DNA of 39,196 bases from an uncultured Oscillospiraceae bacterium (GTDB lineage Bacteria; Bacillota; Clostridia; Oscillospirales; Oscillospiraceae), in the NCBI GenBank assembly GCA_934589665.1, contig CAKTOJ010000005.1, positions 1-39,196 on the forward strand. Reading direction: 5' to 3'. Positions 1 through 7,522 of this stretch are shown here, piece after piece. Within the stretch, counting starts at the first letter, position 1. Each line of letters opens with the position of its first letter. A model generated the notes under the pieces. It had not been told where the DNA came from and did no database searches. It saw only the letters and a list, made by a program, of their open reading frames with translations. The position numbers were made by a program, and so were the translations under genes.

Positions 1-1043
1 TCCCAGTCGCGCTGGTCGTGGCCCGGAACGCCCATGACGATGCCGGTGCCGTAGCCCATCAAAACGTAGTCGGAGACAAACATCGGCACGGTCTTGCCGT
101 TGGCGGGGTTGATGACCTCGATGCCTTCCAGGCGCACACCGGTTTTCTCCTTGTTGAGCTCGCCGCGCTCGAAGTCGCTCTTGCGGGCGGCAGCCTCCTG
201 ATACGCCGCGACGGCGTCCCAGTTCTTAATGAGCGGCTGCCACTTTTTGAGCAGCGGATGCTCAGGCGAGATAACCGTGTAGGTCACGCCGAAGAGCGTG
301 TCGACACGAGTGGTGTAAACGGTGATGTCATCCTCGGTATTGGTCTTGAATGTGACCTCCGTACCGGTGGAGCGGCCGATCCAGTTGCGCTGCTGCGTCT
401 TGACGCGTTCAATGTAATCCACATCGTCCAGATCGTCGATCAGACGGTCGGCATACTTCGTGATGCGCAGCATCCACTGGCTCTTCTCCTTGCGGATGAC
501 CTCGCTGCCGCAGCGCTCGCACACGCCCTCGACAACCTCTTCGTTCGCCAGCACACACTTGCAGCTTGTGCACCAGTTGACAGGCATGGTGGTCTTGTAG
601 GCCAGATCGTGCTTGAAGAGCTGGAGGAAGATCCACTGCGTCCACTTATAATAGCTCGGGTCGGTGGTATCCACCACACGGTCCCAGTCAAAGCCGTAGC
701 CAAGCATCTTGAGCTGGCGGGTGAAGTTCTTGATGTTCTGCTGGGTGATAATGGAGGGGTGGATGTGGTTCTTGATGGCAAAGTTCTCCGTCGGCAGGCC
801 AAAGGCGTCAAAGCCGATGGGGTTGAGGACGTTGTAGCCCTGCATGCGCTTTTTGCGGCAGATAATATCCATCGCCGTAAAGGGGCGCGGGTGTCCGACA
901 TGCAGGCCGGCGGCAGAAGGATACGGGAACTCGATGAGTCCATAGAACTTCGGCCTCGGATCACCGGTGACGGCGGCATAGGGCTTGGATTCCTCCCAGC
1001 GTCCCTGCCATTTCTTTTCAATGGCTTCAAAATCGTACTTCAT
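1..1043 (-). CDS. leuS: Leucyl-tRNA synthetase, N-terminal part (cut by window edge)
   Basis: Class I aminoacyl-tRNA synthetase that charges tRNA-Leu in the cytoplasm. About 347 N-terminal residues are present and the frame runs open off the left edge, so the C-terminal part lies outside the window. Visible hallmarks are the HIGH-type ATP motif HVGH at residues 48-51, a CxxC...CxxC zinc-ribbon-like insertion around 155-180, and the start of the CP1 editing domain with TTRVDTLFG near residue 244. The ATG at 1043 follows AAGGAG with a 6-base spacer. The gene is last in view of the smc-ftsY-...-rsfS operon, 19 bp after the acyltransferase stop. No T-box or terminator fits in that gap, so it is probably cotranscribed. 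The family assignment is secure. Confidence 0.96.
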   Translation of the reverse strand, partial: MKYDFEAIEKKWQGRWEESKPYAAVTGDPRPKFYGLIEFPYPSAAGLHVGHPRPFTAMDIICRKKRMQGYNVLNPIGFDAFGLPTENFAIKNHIHPSIITQQNIKNFTRQLKMLGYGFDWDRVVDTTDPSYYKWTQWIFLQLFKHDLAYKTTMPVNWCTSCKCVLANEEVVEGVCERCGSEVIRKEKSQWMLRITKYADRLIDDLDDVDYIERVKTQQRNWIGRSTGTEVTFKTNTEDDITVYTTRVDTLFGVTYTVISPEHPLLKKWQPLIKNWDAVAAYQEAAARKSDFERGELNKEKTGVRLEGIEVINPANGKTVPMFVSDYVLMGYGTGIVMGVPGHDQRDW

Positions 1044-1062
1044 GATCTTCTCCTTCTATCTT

Positions 1063-2079
1063 TCATTGAGATAACATTTTATTTTTACCTGTCAAGGCTG
1101 CCGCAAGCACGCAGTGCAGCAGTGCGCCGAGCAGAATATTGAGTGCGAACAGAACAAGATAGCTCAAGCGGTTTGCCGTATCAAACGGAAGAATCCGTTC
1201 CCACAGCGCAAGCTCGCTGAACACGCTGACATTGAGCAGATAGATCTCCAGACTGCGGCCGCCGACAAAGCGCAGAGCGCGGCACAGCACGCCGAGCGGC
1301 AGCTTCTCAAAGAGCACGCAGGCAGTCAGGCACAGCGGGATCGTGGTAAGCAAAAATACATGGCACAGCGGCGTGTAGAGTCCTCCTCCCTCGCGCTGAC
1401 TGCGCAGCACGAGCACACCGTAGCAGACCCCCGCAAGCAGAAGCAGCGTCCAGAGAGCCGCTTCTCGCCTGCCGAGCGTTTTTTCCTCTTTTGCGTAAAA
1501 GCCCATCAAAAGCCCAAGGAAGAATACCGGAAGGCGGTAAAACAAGTCCAGATAGTGCCAATAGTCCTCGCGGAGCAGAAGCTGACAGAGCAGAACGCCA
1601 AGCACGACGCCGAGGATCACAGCGCACTCCCGATGGCGGCAGCGCTTGAGAAAGCGCCGGCACGGCGGGGTGATCGCGTAAAGGCACATGATCCCGGCGA
1701 CATACCAGTTGAACGCTCCCTCGCAGTCCACCCAGTAATAGAGCAGCGTGCTGTTCCACAGCAGCGCTGCCCACGGCGCGCCGCGATAGAGGATCACAAA
1801 CATCGTGTATGGCAGCATCACCGCAAAATACGCCGGCAGGATGCGGCGCATCCGCCGCGCGAGGAACCCGCCGTAGGTCTGCTCCCGCCGCTCCAGCGAC
1901 ATCACCATGCCCATCGCCGAAAGAGCGATGAAAATGTCGACGCCGCCGAAGCCCGCCGCGCGGATCAGCTCCAGCACACCGGTGCCCATGTCAAGGTCCG
2001 TGGCGTGGAAAAGCATCACCCAGAGCATCGCCAGCCCCATCAGCTCGCCGCGGTAACGGCTCACCAGCGCGTAGGTCAT
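1063..2079 (-). CDS. Acyltransferase family 3 membrane protein
   Basis: Protein of 338 residues with about ten hydrophobic segments. Its N-terminus, RYRGELMGLAMLWVMLFHA, matches the opening helix of the OafA/YrhL acyltransferase-3 family, including the catalytic-region histidine at the end of the first helix. Family members move acetyl or other acyl groups onto cell-surface sugars from the membrane. The substrate cannot be read from the sequence. The ATG at 2079 lies 5 bp after the rsfS stop with only a weak ribosome binding site, which suggests translational coupling. Its place between rsfS and leuS is not the usual neighbourhood for this family. The nearby LCP gene makes a cell-wall polymer substrate conceivable, but that is inference. 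Confidence 0.85.
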   Translation of the reverse strand: MTYALVSRYRGELMGLAMLWVMLFHATDLDMGTGVLELIRAAGFGGVDIFIALSAMGMVMSLERREQTYGGFLARRMRRILPAYFAVMLPYTMFVILYRGAPWAALLWNSTLLYYWVDCEGAFNWYVAGIMCLYAITPPCRRFLKRCRHRECAVILGVVLGVLLCQLLLREDYWHYLDLFYRLPVFFLGLLMGFYAKEEKTLGRREAALWTLLLLAGVCYGVLVLRSQREGGGLYTPLCHVFLLTTIPLCLTACVLFEKLPLGVLCRALRFVGGRSLEIYLLNVSVFSELALWERILPFDTANRLSYLVLFALNILLGALLHCVLAAALTGKNKMLSQ

Positions 2080-2084
2080 GGCGC

Positions 2085-2456
2085 TTACTTCGTTCCGTCA
2101 GGCGTCAGAACATCGGAAAGGTCCAGTTCGTGGCCGTCGCTCCACAGGCGTTCAAGGCTGTAAAACGCGCGGGCCTCTTCATTGAACACGTGCACCGTGA
2201 TGCAGCCGTAGTCGAGCAGCACCCACGTGCCGCCGCGATAGCCCTCGCGGTGGAGCGGCGTCTCGCCGAGCTTATCCAACTCCTTTTCCACCTCGTCGCA
2301 CAGCGCGTTGATCTGTGTGTTGCTCCCGCCGGAGCAGATGACAAAATAGTCCGCCAGCGTCGTGATCTTGTCGATGCCGATGACCTTGATGTCCCTGCCC
2401 TTCTTGCTGTCGAGCGCCTTGGCCGCGGCCAGCGCCAGTTCCTTTGCAGATATCAT
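2085..2456 (-). CDS. rsfS: Ribosomal silencing factor RsfS
   Basis: Protein of 123 residues, the normal length for RsfS (Iojap/DUF143). The family binds ribosomal protein uL14 on the 50S subunit and blocks joining with 30S when nutrients are short. Family features seen are the DYFVICSGGSNTQINAL segment (about residues 37-53) and the later GGTWVLLDYGCITVHVF stretch. The ATG at 2456 is preceded by AAAGGGG. It lies 51 bp downstream of the LCP gene and upstream of leuS, the lcp-rsfS-leuS order often seen in Clostridia. Nothing is missing or broken. Confidence 0.95.
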   Translation of the reverse strand: MISAKELALAAAKALDSKKGRDIKVIGIDKITTLADYFVICSGGSNTQINALCDEVEKELDKLGETPLHREGYRGGTWVLLDYGCITVHVFNEEARAFYSLERLWSDGHELDLSDVLTPDGTK

Positions 2457-2507
2457 ATCAGGGTTCCCCTTTCAATCGTTTCTTCTCTCATGATGCGTCC
2501 GTTGAAC

Positions 2508-4082
2508 TCAGGCGGCTTCTTCTCCACTCCCAGTCTCTGCGGACGTTTCCGTCTCCGTGCTGCCGGGGTCGGTCGTCTCACCGCCCGGCTCCGTCGTGCC
2601 GGGATCGGTCGTCTCGCCGCCCGGCTCTGTCGTACCGGGATCGGTCGTCTCGCCGCCCGGCTCTGTCGTACCGGGATCGGTCGTCTCGCTGCCCGGCTCT
2701 GTCGTGCCGGGATCGGTCGTCTCGCCGTCCGGCTCTGTCGTGCCGGGATCAGTCGTTTCGCTGCCAGTCTCCGTTGTACCGGGATCAGTCGTTTCGCTGC
2801 CCGGCCACGGCGTGATCTTCCCGCTGTAGGGATCAACCTGCACCGGCGGCGTGGCCGCCGCCTTACCGTCCTCCAGCCGTCCGGTGGAGGACGAGAGCGA
2901 ACCGTCCGAATTGAGCGACATGATATCGAGGTCGCTCATGGTAAACTTCTCCACAAACGGGCTGAGCTCATTATTCACAAGATCCAGCAGCTCCTGCGCG
3001 TTTGGAAACACATAGGACTGCGCGTTCTTATAGACGCGGCTGTAGGCGTATTTCGCCGTATTCGGCATGGTGACGAAGTTCACATCGTCGATCTTCAGCC
3101 CGCCGAGAACCGCCTGCTTGCCGAACCACAGCATCTCCTCAAACGTGAGGTCGGAGGTGACATTCTCCTTCACTGCTGTGGCAAATGCGCCGATTTTTGT
3201 CACATTTTTGACCTGAAGCAGCTGCTCAATCATGGCCTTGAGCAGCGCCTGCTGCGTTTTGATGCGGCCAAGATCGCCGTCGGGGTAGCCGCGCATTTTG
3301 CCGGTTTTGGGGTCCGCGTTGTCGTGGCGGTAGCGCAGCACCTGCATCGCGTCATCGCCGCTGAGCTTGCGGTAGCCCTCCGTCTGGTGGATGTGCAGGT
3401 TCTGATAAATGTCATCGTAGTTCATGTTCATCGGCACGTCAAAATAGACGCCGCCCATGGCCTCCACGATCGCGCCGACCGCATCCCATTCGACAATGAC
3501 CTCATAGTCCGGTTCAAAGCCGACAAGCTGAGAAATTTCCTTATAGAGCGCCTTGATGCCCTTCTCCCCGCCGCCGTAGTAGTTGTATACGGAGTTGATG
3601 CGCTTGATGTCCCACGAGACATTCACCATCGTGTCACGCGGAATGGACATGACCGTCGCTTTCTGATTGGTTACATCGTAGCTTGCCAGCAGCATGGTGT
3701 CCGTGTTTCCGCCGCCGCCCGTGTCACGGCCGAGAACAAGGACGGTATAGAAATCCTTGCTCTTGCGCTCACCGCTCACACGCGGTCGCACGCCGTCGCC
3801 GTATGCAAGATCGGCGTCGATCTCGCTTGGGTCCTGCACATCGCTGTCCTTGTTTGGCAGTGCCGGCGCGTGAATCTTCATAAGATAGCCGCCGCCAGCG
3901 ATCAGCCCCACAAGCACCAGCGCAGCCAGTGCGCCGAGGATCATCCGTCCGGGGCGGGCAAAAAGCTTTTTGATCTGCGCCCATGCCTCGTCACCGTGCT
4001 CGTCAAAGACATCTTCCGCCCGCGCGCGCAGCTCGTCAAGCGTCGGCTTGTCCCTCTTCTTCTCTTCTCGCTTTCCTTTCAT
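2508..4082 (-). CDS. LytR-CpsA-Psr (LCP) family cell-wall polymer ligase with repetitive tail
   Basis: Protein of 524 residues. A charged cytoplasmic N-terminus (1-45) is followed by one membrane helix (about 46-68) and an extracellular LCP domain (about 108-290). The domain shows the conserved arginines and acidic residues in VLGRDTGGGGNTDTM, SIPRDTM and the LRYRHDN...DLGRIKTQQ block. LCP enzymes transfer lipid-linked teichoic-acid-type or capsule polymers to peptidoglycan. Residues 428-511 form seven 12-residue repeats built on ETTDPGTTEPGG, a likely wall-spanning stalk, and the chain ends in an acidic tail. The ATG at 4082 has AAGGGG 7 bases upstream, so the 47-bp overlap with the end of nadD-yqeK looks real. 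Confidence 0.93.
   Translation of the reverse strand: MKGKREEKKRDKPTLDELRARAEDVFDEHGDEAWAQIKKLFARPGRMILGALAALVLVGLIAGGGYLMKIHAPALPNKDSDVQDPSEIDADLAYGDGVRPRVSGERKSKDFYTVLVLGRDTGGGGNTDTMLLASYDVTNQKATVMSIPRDTMVNVSWDIKRINSVYNYYGGGEKGIKALYKEISQLVGFEPDYEVIVEWDAVGAIVEAMGGVYFDVPMNMNYDDIYQNLHIHQTEGYRKLSGDDAMQVLRYRHDNADPKTGKMRGYPDGDLGRIKTQQALLKAMIEQLLQVKNVTKIGAFATAVKENVTSDLTFEEMLWFGKQAVLGGLKIDDVNFVTMPNTAKYAYSRVYKNAQSYVFPNAQELLDLVNNELSPFVEKFTMSDLDIMSLNSDGSLSSSTGRLEDGKAAATPPVQVDPYSGKITPWPGSETTDPGTTETGSETTDPGTTEPDGETTDPGTTEPGSETTDPGTTEPGGETTDPGTTEPGGETTDPGTTEPGGETTDPGSTETETSAETGSGEEAA
2550..2801 (-). repeat. 36-bp coding tandem repeat, seven copies
   Basis: Seven contiguous units of 36 bp encode the 12-residue repeat GGETTDPGTTEP in the LCP protein tail. 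Units vary slightly (GS, GG or DG at the first two residues; TTET, TTEP or STET at the end). The DNA is much more alike between copies than codon freedom requires, and several frames on both strands stay open through it. This is typical of recent slippage or unequal exchange. It is a coding minisatellite, not a CRISPR array, because there are no spacers. Confidence 0.95.
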
Positions 4083-5283
4083 ACAGTTTCCCCTTTAAGT
4101 AGTCGCGGGCCGCCAGTGTATTGACGTGGATGGGATTTCCCATCTCCTCCATTTCATCGACCGTCATCTCAAGCCCCATCAAAAGGCCGTCGTCCAAATC
4201 CTTCCACACGACCTTCCGCAGCGCGTCCACGCCCGGGAAGTCGCGCGTCGGCTCAATGAAATCAGCCAAATAGATGACCTTCTCCAGCACCGTCATATCA
4301 GGCTTGCCCGTCGTATGCCAGAGGATCGCGTTATAGATGTCGTCGTCCACGCCGAACACATCGCGGGCAAGCGCCGCGCCGGTCTTGGCGTGGAGCAGCT
4401 TGAGCGCCTTACGCTCAAGCTCGTCGAGCGCGATGCCGTATTTCTCGCACAGCACAAGCTGCTCTTCCATCGAGAGCTTCTTCGTGCAGTCGTGCAGCAG
4501 TCCGGCGATCTCGGCCTTATGTGCGTCCGCGCCGTATTGTTCCGCCAGCTTCACCGCCGTCGCCGCCGTGCCGAGCACGTGGCCGCAGCGCTTGGCCTTG
4601 AGATAGCTTAGCGCAATGGGGCGAAGCTGCTGTACGGTTAGACGCTTGAGATCCAGATTTGTTCCGTATAAGTGCTCACGCAGGATATAGCCGTAGACCT
4701 GCGGATCAAGCATTTTCTCACTCGCGCCGTTCGCCATGCCTGCGCGCAGCTCTGTCGAGGACACCTCGATCACGCGGTCGAGCGCAAGCGTTTCAAAGCC
4801 GCGTCCGCCAAAGCGCGCATTGAGCTTTTCCGCCTGCGCGGCAAAGGCCGCGGCGCTGTCGCTCTCATTGCGGTGGAAGGCGGTGATCTTTGCAAGCTGC
4901 GCGATCTCGGACGGTTCATACCAGCTTTCAAAGGAAAAGAACATATCTGTCCCCATGAAAAGCAGCAGTTCATCGTCGGGATACTGCTCATGCAGCGCGC
5001 GGAGCGTATCGACCGTGTAGCTCTTTCCCTCGCGCACCATTTCAAGGTCGAGCACCTTGACCGGAACGCCGCTTTGCAGCGAAACCTGCCCGCCCATAAG
5101 GCGCGTCATGGCAAGGCGGTGCGCGTTCGACGGGCTGCCCTGCTCCATGACCTTGTGCGGCGGGATACCCGCCGGAATAAGCAGCAGCTTATCGAGGCCG
5201 CACTTCTCCGCCGCCTCGATCGCGGCGTTCTGATGTCCCAGATGCGGCGGGTTGAAGCTGCCGCCGTAAATTCCGATCTTCAA
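4036..5283 (-). CDS. nadD-yqeK: Fused nicotinate-nucleotide adenylyltransferase NadD and YqeK HD hydrolase
   Basis: Single 415-residue chain with two enzymes. Residues 1-205 are NadD, which makes nicotinate adenine dinucleotide from NaMN and ATP: GGSFNPPHLGH nucleotidylyltransferase motif at 7-17 and the SSTELR motif near 176. Residues about 214-400 are a YqeK-type HD phosphohydrolase, with the GLLHDCTKK metal motif and ILWHTTGKPDMT...VIYLADFIEP. YqeK proteins cleave Ap4A symmetrically. In many Firmicutes these are adjacent separate genes; here there is no stop between them. The start is TTG at 5283, placed 8 bases after GAGAGG, with no better ATG upstream. The 3' end overlaps the LCP start by 47 bp. 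I am confident in both domains. Confidence 0.93.
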   Translation of the reverse strand: MKIGIYGGSFNPPHLGHQNAAIEAAEKCGLDKLLLIPAGIPPHKVMEQGSPSNAHRLAMTRLMGGQVSLQSGVPVKVLDLEMVREGKSYTVDTLRALHEQYPDDELLLFMGTDMFFSFESWYEPSEIAQLAKITAFHRNESDSAAAFAAQAEKLNARFGGRGFETLALDRVIEVSSTELRAGMANGASEKMLDPQVYGYILREHLYGTNLDLKRLTVQQLRPIALSYLKAKRCGHVLGTAATAVKLAEQYGADAHKAEIAGLLHDCTKKLSMEEQLVLCEKYGIALDELERKALKLLHAKTGAALARDVFGVDDDIYNAILWHTTGKPDMTVLEKVIYLADFIEPTRDFPGVDALRKVVWKDLDDGLLMGLEMTVDEMEEMGNPIHVNTLAARDYLKGKLYERKARREEEGQADA

Positions 5284-5307
5284 TGAAAATCCCTCTCAAT
5301 TCCGTCC

Positions 5308-5634
5308 TCAGACGGTCTTTTTCTTTTTGTCCTTCACCAGCGCAATGCGCTTATCCTTTGGCTTAGCGTGCGTCTCGCGGTAGAGCACGAACTTCGTGCC
5401 GATGACCTGCACCTGCTCGGAGCGGGTGAGGCGGCTGAGCTCATCGCACGCCTCGCGCGCGGTGAGCATGCTGTTGTCGAGCACCTTGCACTTGATGAGC
5501 TCGCGCGCCTCAAGCGCGTCGTTGGCCTGCTTGACAAGGTTTTCGCCAATACCATCCTTTCCGATATGGACGATTGGCTCAAGCTCGTTTGCCATAGCGC
5601 GCAGCTGTGCGCGCTGCTTACTGGTCAGTTCCAT
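5308..5634 (-). CDS. yhbY: YhbY-family ribosome assembly RNA-binding protein
   Basis: Protein of 108 residues matching the CRM/YhbY domain over almost its full length: LTSKQRAQLRAMANELEPIV, the IGKDGIGENLV loop (family GxxG-type RNA-binding loop), and VIGTKFVLYRE near the end. Family members bind pre-50S ribosomal particles and are linked to 23S rRNA maturation. It ends in a lysine-rich tail (KDKKKKTV). It begins one base after the rdgB stop and lies upstream of nadD-yqeK, the usual Firmicutes order. Confidence 0.94.
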   Translation of the reverse strand: MELTSKQRAQLRAMANELEPIVHIGKDGIGENLVKQANDALEARELIKCKVLDNSMLTAREACDELSRLTRSEQVQVIGTKFVLYRETHAKPKDKRIALVKDKKKKTV

Positions 5635-6231
5635 TTATTTGTTTCCTTTCAGATAATCGTCAAGCGCCTGCGCAAAGGCGCGCAGCGCCTTGCCGCGGTG
5701 CGAAATGGCCGCCTTTTCCTCCGGCGTGAGCTGGCCGAAGGTCTTGCGCAGCTCCGGCACAAAGAACACAGGATCGTAGCCGAAGCCGCCCTCCCCCATC
5801 GGCGCAAACGCGATGGTGCCCGGGCACTCGCCCTCGCACACCAGCTCGTCGCCGTTGGGGAACTCGCAGACGATGGACGTGTGGAAATGCGCGGCGCGAT
5901 CCGTCTGTCCGCGCAGCATCTCCAGCAGCAGGCGGTAGCGGCCCGTATCGTCCAATCCCTCGCCGCCGAAACGCGCGCTGTATACGCCCGGCCCGCCGTT
6001 GAGCGCGTCCACGCACAGTCCCGAGTCGTCCGCCACGGCGGGCAGCCCCGTGGCCTTCATCACGGCCATCGCCTTGAGGCGGGAGTTGTCGGTAAACGTC
6101 TCGCCGGTCTCCTCGACCTCGATCTTCACGCCCAACTCCGCCTCGCTCACGACCTCGACGCCGAGACCGCCGAGGATTTCCTTCATTTCCTTGAGCTTTT
6201 TGGGATTCTGTGTCGCCAGCACCAGTTTCAT
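5635..6231 (-). CDS. rdgB: XTP/dITP pyrophosphatase (RdgB/HAM1 family)
   Basis: Protein of 198 residues that hydrolyses non-canonical purine triphosphates (dITP, XTP) to monophosphates and so keeps them out of DNA and RNA. Visible motifs are LATQNPKKLKEM at the N-terminus, the catalytic ADDSGLCVDALNG...VYSARF block, and GYDPVF near residue 150. A frame also opens 15 bases further upstream with GTG, but that GTG sits inside the ribosome binding site GGGAGGT, so ATG at 6231 is the real start. The upstream zinc-ribbon gene ends in TAATG, overlapping this start by one base, which implies coupled translation. Confidence 0.95.
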   Translation of the reverse strand: MKLVLATQNPKKLKEMKEILGGLGVEVVSEAELGVKIEVEETGETFTDNSRLKAMAVMKATGLPAVADDSGLCVDALNGGPGVYSARFGGEGLDDTGRYRLLLEMLRGQTDRAAHFHTSIVCEFPNGDELVCEGECPGTIAFAPMGEGGFGYDPVFFVPELRKTFGQLTPEEKAAISHRGKALRAFAQALDDYLKGNK

Positions 6232-6620
6232 TATCTTACCTCCCACGGGTCCTTTTCCCGTCTTTTCTTGCTTTTTTCTTCACGCTTTTCTTCCTCGCGC
6301 TGCGCCTTGCGTTCTTCGCGCTGCGCGCTCATTTTCTCCTGCCAGGCCGTGAGCTTTTTGTCGAGCTTGTCGAGCGGCCGCTCGATCTCCCGCACGGGAA
6401 CGATCACTGCATGGCAGTCCTCACAATAAAAGGCGGGGATATATTCTGCGGAGAACACATGCGCTCTGCCGAGCTCAACGCCCTCCCGCACGCCCTCTTC
6501 ATAGTAATCGCCGTAGTCGCCCTCTTTTTTGCGGCACCAGCGGATAACGTCTCTGACAGCCGGGATCGCGCCGTCAGGCATTTCTTTTCCGCAGTAGGGA
6601 CAGATGTTCGTGATCTCCAT
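6231..6620 (-). CDS. Small zinc-ribbon protein with charged C-terminal helix
   Basis: About 129 residues. The N-terminus has CPYCGKEMPDGAIP and, about 60 residues later, FYCEDCHAVIVP. These two CxxC knuckles would bind one zinc. The pattern resembles short proteins annotated as DUF6487, but I cannot confirm this without a search. The last 45 residues are almost all K, E and R and should form a long charged helix, suggesting contact with a nucleic acid or ribosome (inference). ATG at 6620 follows AGGAGG with a 6-base spacer; an ATG 15 bases earlier lies within that ribosome binding site. It sits between ftsY and rdgB and overlaps the rdgB start by one base. Function unknown. Confidence 0.8.
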   Translation of the reverse strand: MEITNICPYCGKEMPDGAIPAVRDVIRWCRKKEGDYGDYYEEGVREGVELGRAHVFSAEYIPAFYCEDCHAVIVPVREIERPLDKLDKKLTAWQEKMSAQREERKAQREEEKREEKSKKRREKDPWEVR

Positions 6621-6648
6621 GCCGTACCTCCTCATTCATCCGCCGCGC

Positions 6649-7518
6649 TCAGATGAGCGCGTTGACGTACTCCTTTGCGTCGAAGGGCTGAAGGTCGTCA
6701 ATTCCCTCGCCGAGGCCGACAAACTTCACCGGCACACCCAGCTCCTGCGCGATGGCAACACAGATGCCGCCCTTGGCCGTGCCGTCAAGCTTGGTGAGAA
6801 TGATGCCGGTCAGGCCCGCCGTCTCACGGAACACCTTGGCCTGCTGCAAACCGTTCTGGCCTGTAGTCGCATCGAGCACCAGCAGCGTCTCCTTCGCCGC
6901 GTCCGGTGTTTCGCGGTCAATGATCTTACGCAGCTTTGCCAGCTCGTTCATCAGGTTCGCCTTATTGTGCAGACGGCCTGCCGTGTCGCAGAACACCACG
7001 TCCACGCCTCTTGCCTTCGCCGCCTGCAGCGAGTCGAAGAGCACCGCGCCGGGGTCCGCGCCCTCCTTGCTGCGGACAATCTCTACGCCCGCACGCTCCG
7101 CCCAAATCTCCAGCTGATCCGCCGCCGCCGCGCGGAACGTATCCGCAGCGCACAGCAGCACACGTCTGCCCTGCTCTTTGTAGTAATGGGCGAGCTTTCC
7201 GATGCTTGTCGTCTTGCCCACGCCGTTCACACCGATAACGAGCACGACGCTGGGCGCTGTGGAAAGGTCAAGTGAGGTGTCGCCGACGCTGAGCTTTTCC
7301 TCCAGAATATCGCGCAGCGCCTGCTTGACCTCGTCGCCCTGCTGCAATCTCTTTTCATGCACAACGCGGCGCAGCTGCGCGATCGTGTCGGCTGCAACCG
7401 ACGCGCCAAGGTCTGCCATGATGAGGCTTTCCTCCAGTTCGTCGTAAAACTCCTCGTCGACAGTCTCCCAGGCAATGGTGTCGTACCACGCCTTTTTGAT
7501 CCTTGCAAAAATACCCAT
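6649..7518 (-). CDS. ftsY: Signal recognition particle receptor FtsY
   Basis: SRP-type GTPase of 289 residues that docks ribosome-SRP complexes at the membrane for cotranslational insertion. The four-helix N domain starts at once (FARIKKAWYDTIAWE...) and there is essentially no acidic A domain, as in many short Gram-positive FtsY proteins. G-domain motifs in order are GVNGVGKTTSIGKLA (about 97-111), DTFRAAAADQLEIWA, DTAGRLHNKANLMNEL (about 179) and TKLDGTAKGG (about 242). It starts 4 bp after the smc stop, with GGGG just ahead of the ATG. The smc-ftsY pair is classic for Firmicutes. Confidence 0.97.
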   Translation of the reverse strand: MGIFARIKKAWYDTIAWETVDEEFYDELEESLIMADLGASVAADTIAQLRRVVHEKRLQQGDEVKQALRDILEEKLSVGDTSLDLSTAPSVVLVIGVNGVGKTTSIGKLAHYYKEQGRRVLLCAADTFRAAAADQLEIWAERAGVEIVRSKEGADPGAVLFDSLQAAKARGVDVVFCDTAGRLHNKANLMNELAKLRKIIDRETPDAAKETLLVLDATTGQNGLQQAKVFRETAGLTGIILTKLDGTAKGGICVAIAQELGVPVKFVGLGEGIDDLQPFDAKEYVNALI

Positions 7519-7522
7519 CGTT

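Noticed and set aside
1044..1062. T-box or other leader in front of leuS
   Set aside because: Only 19 bases separate the acyltransferase stop from leuS, too little for a T-box, and they hold just the ribosome binding site.
2550..2801. Array of seven 36-bp repeats that could suggest CRISPR
   Set aside because: Units are directly adjacent without spacers, keep the reading frame and encode a regular protein repeat; no cas genes are present.
2130..4124. Very long open frame (664 codons) on the plus strand opposite the LCP gene
   Set aside because: It mirrors the codon bias of the LCP gene on the other strand and has a composition rich in R, H and A with no family motifs. GC-rich genomes produce such antisense frames. 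The minus-strand LCP protein has full motifs.
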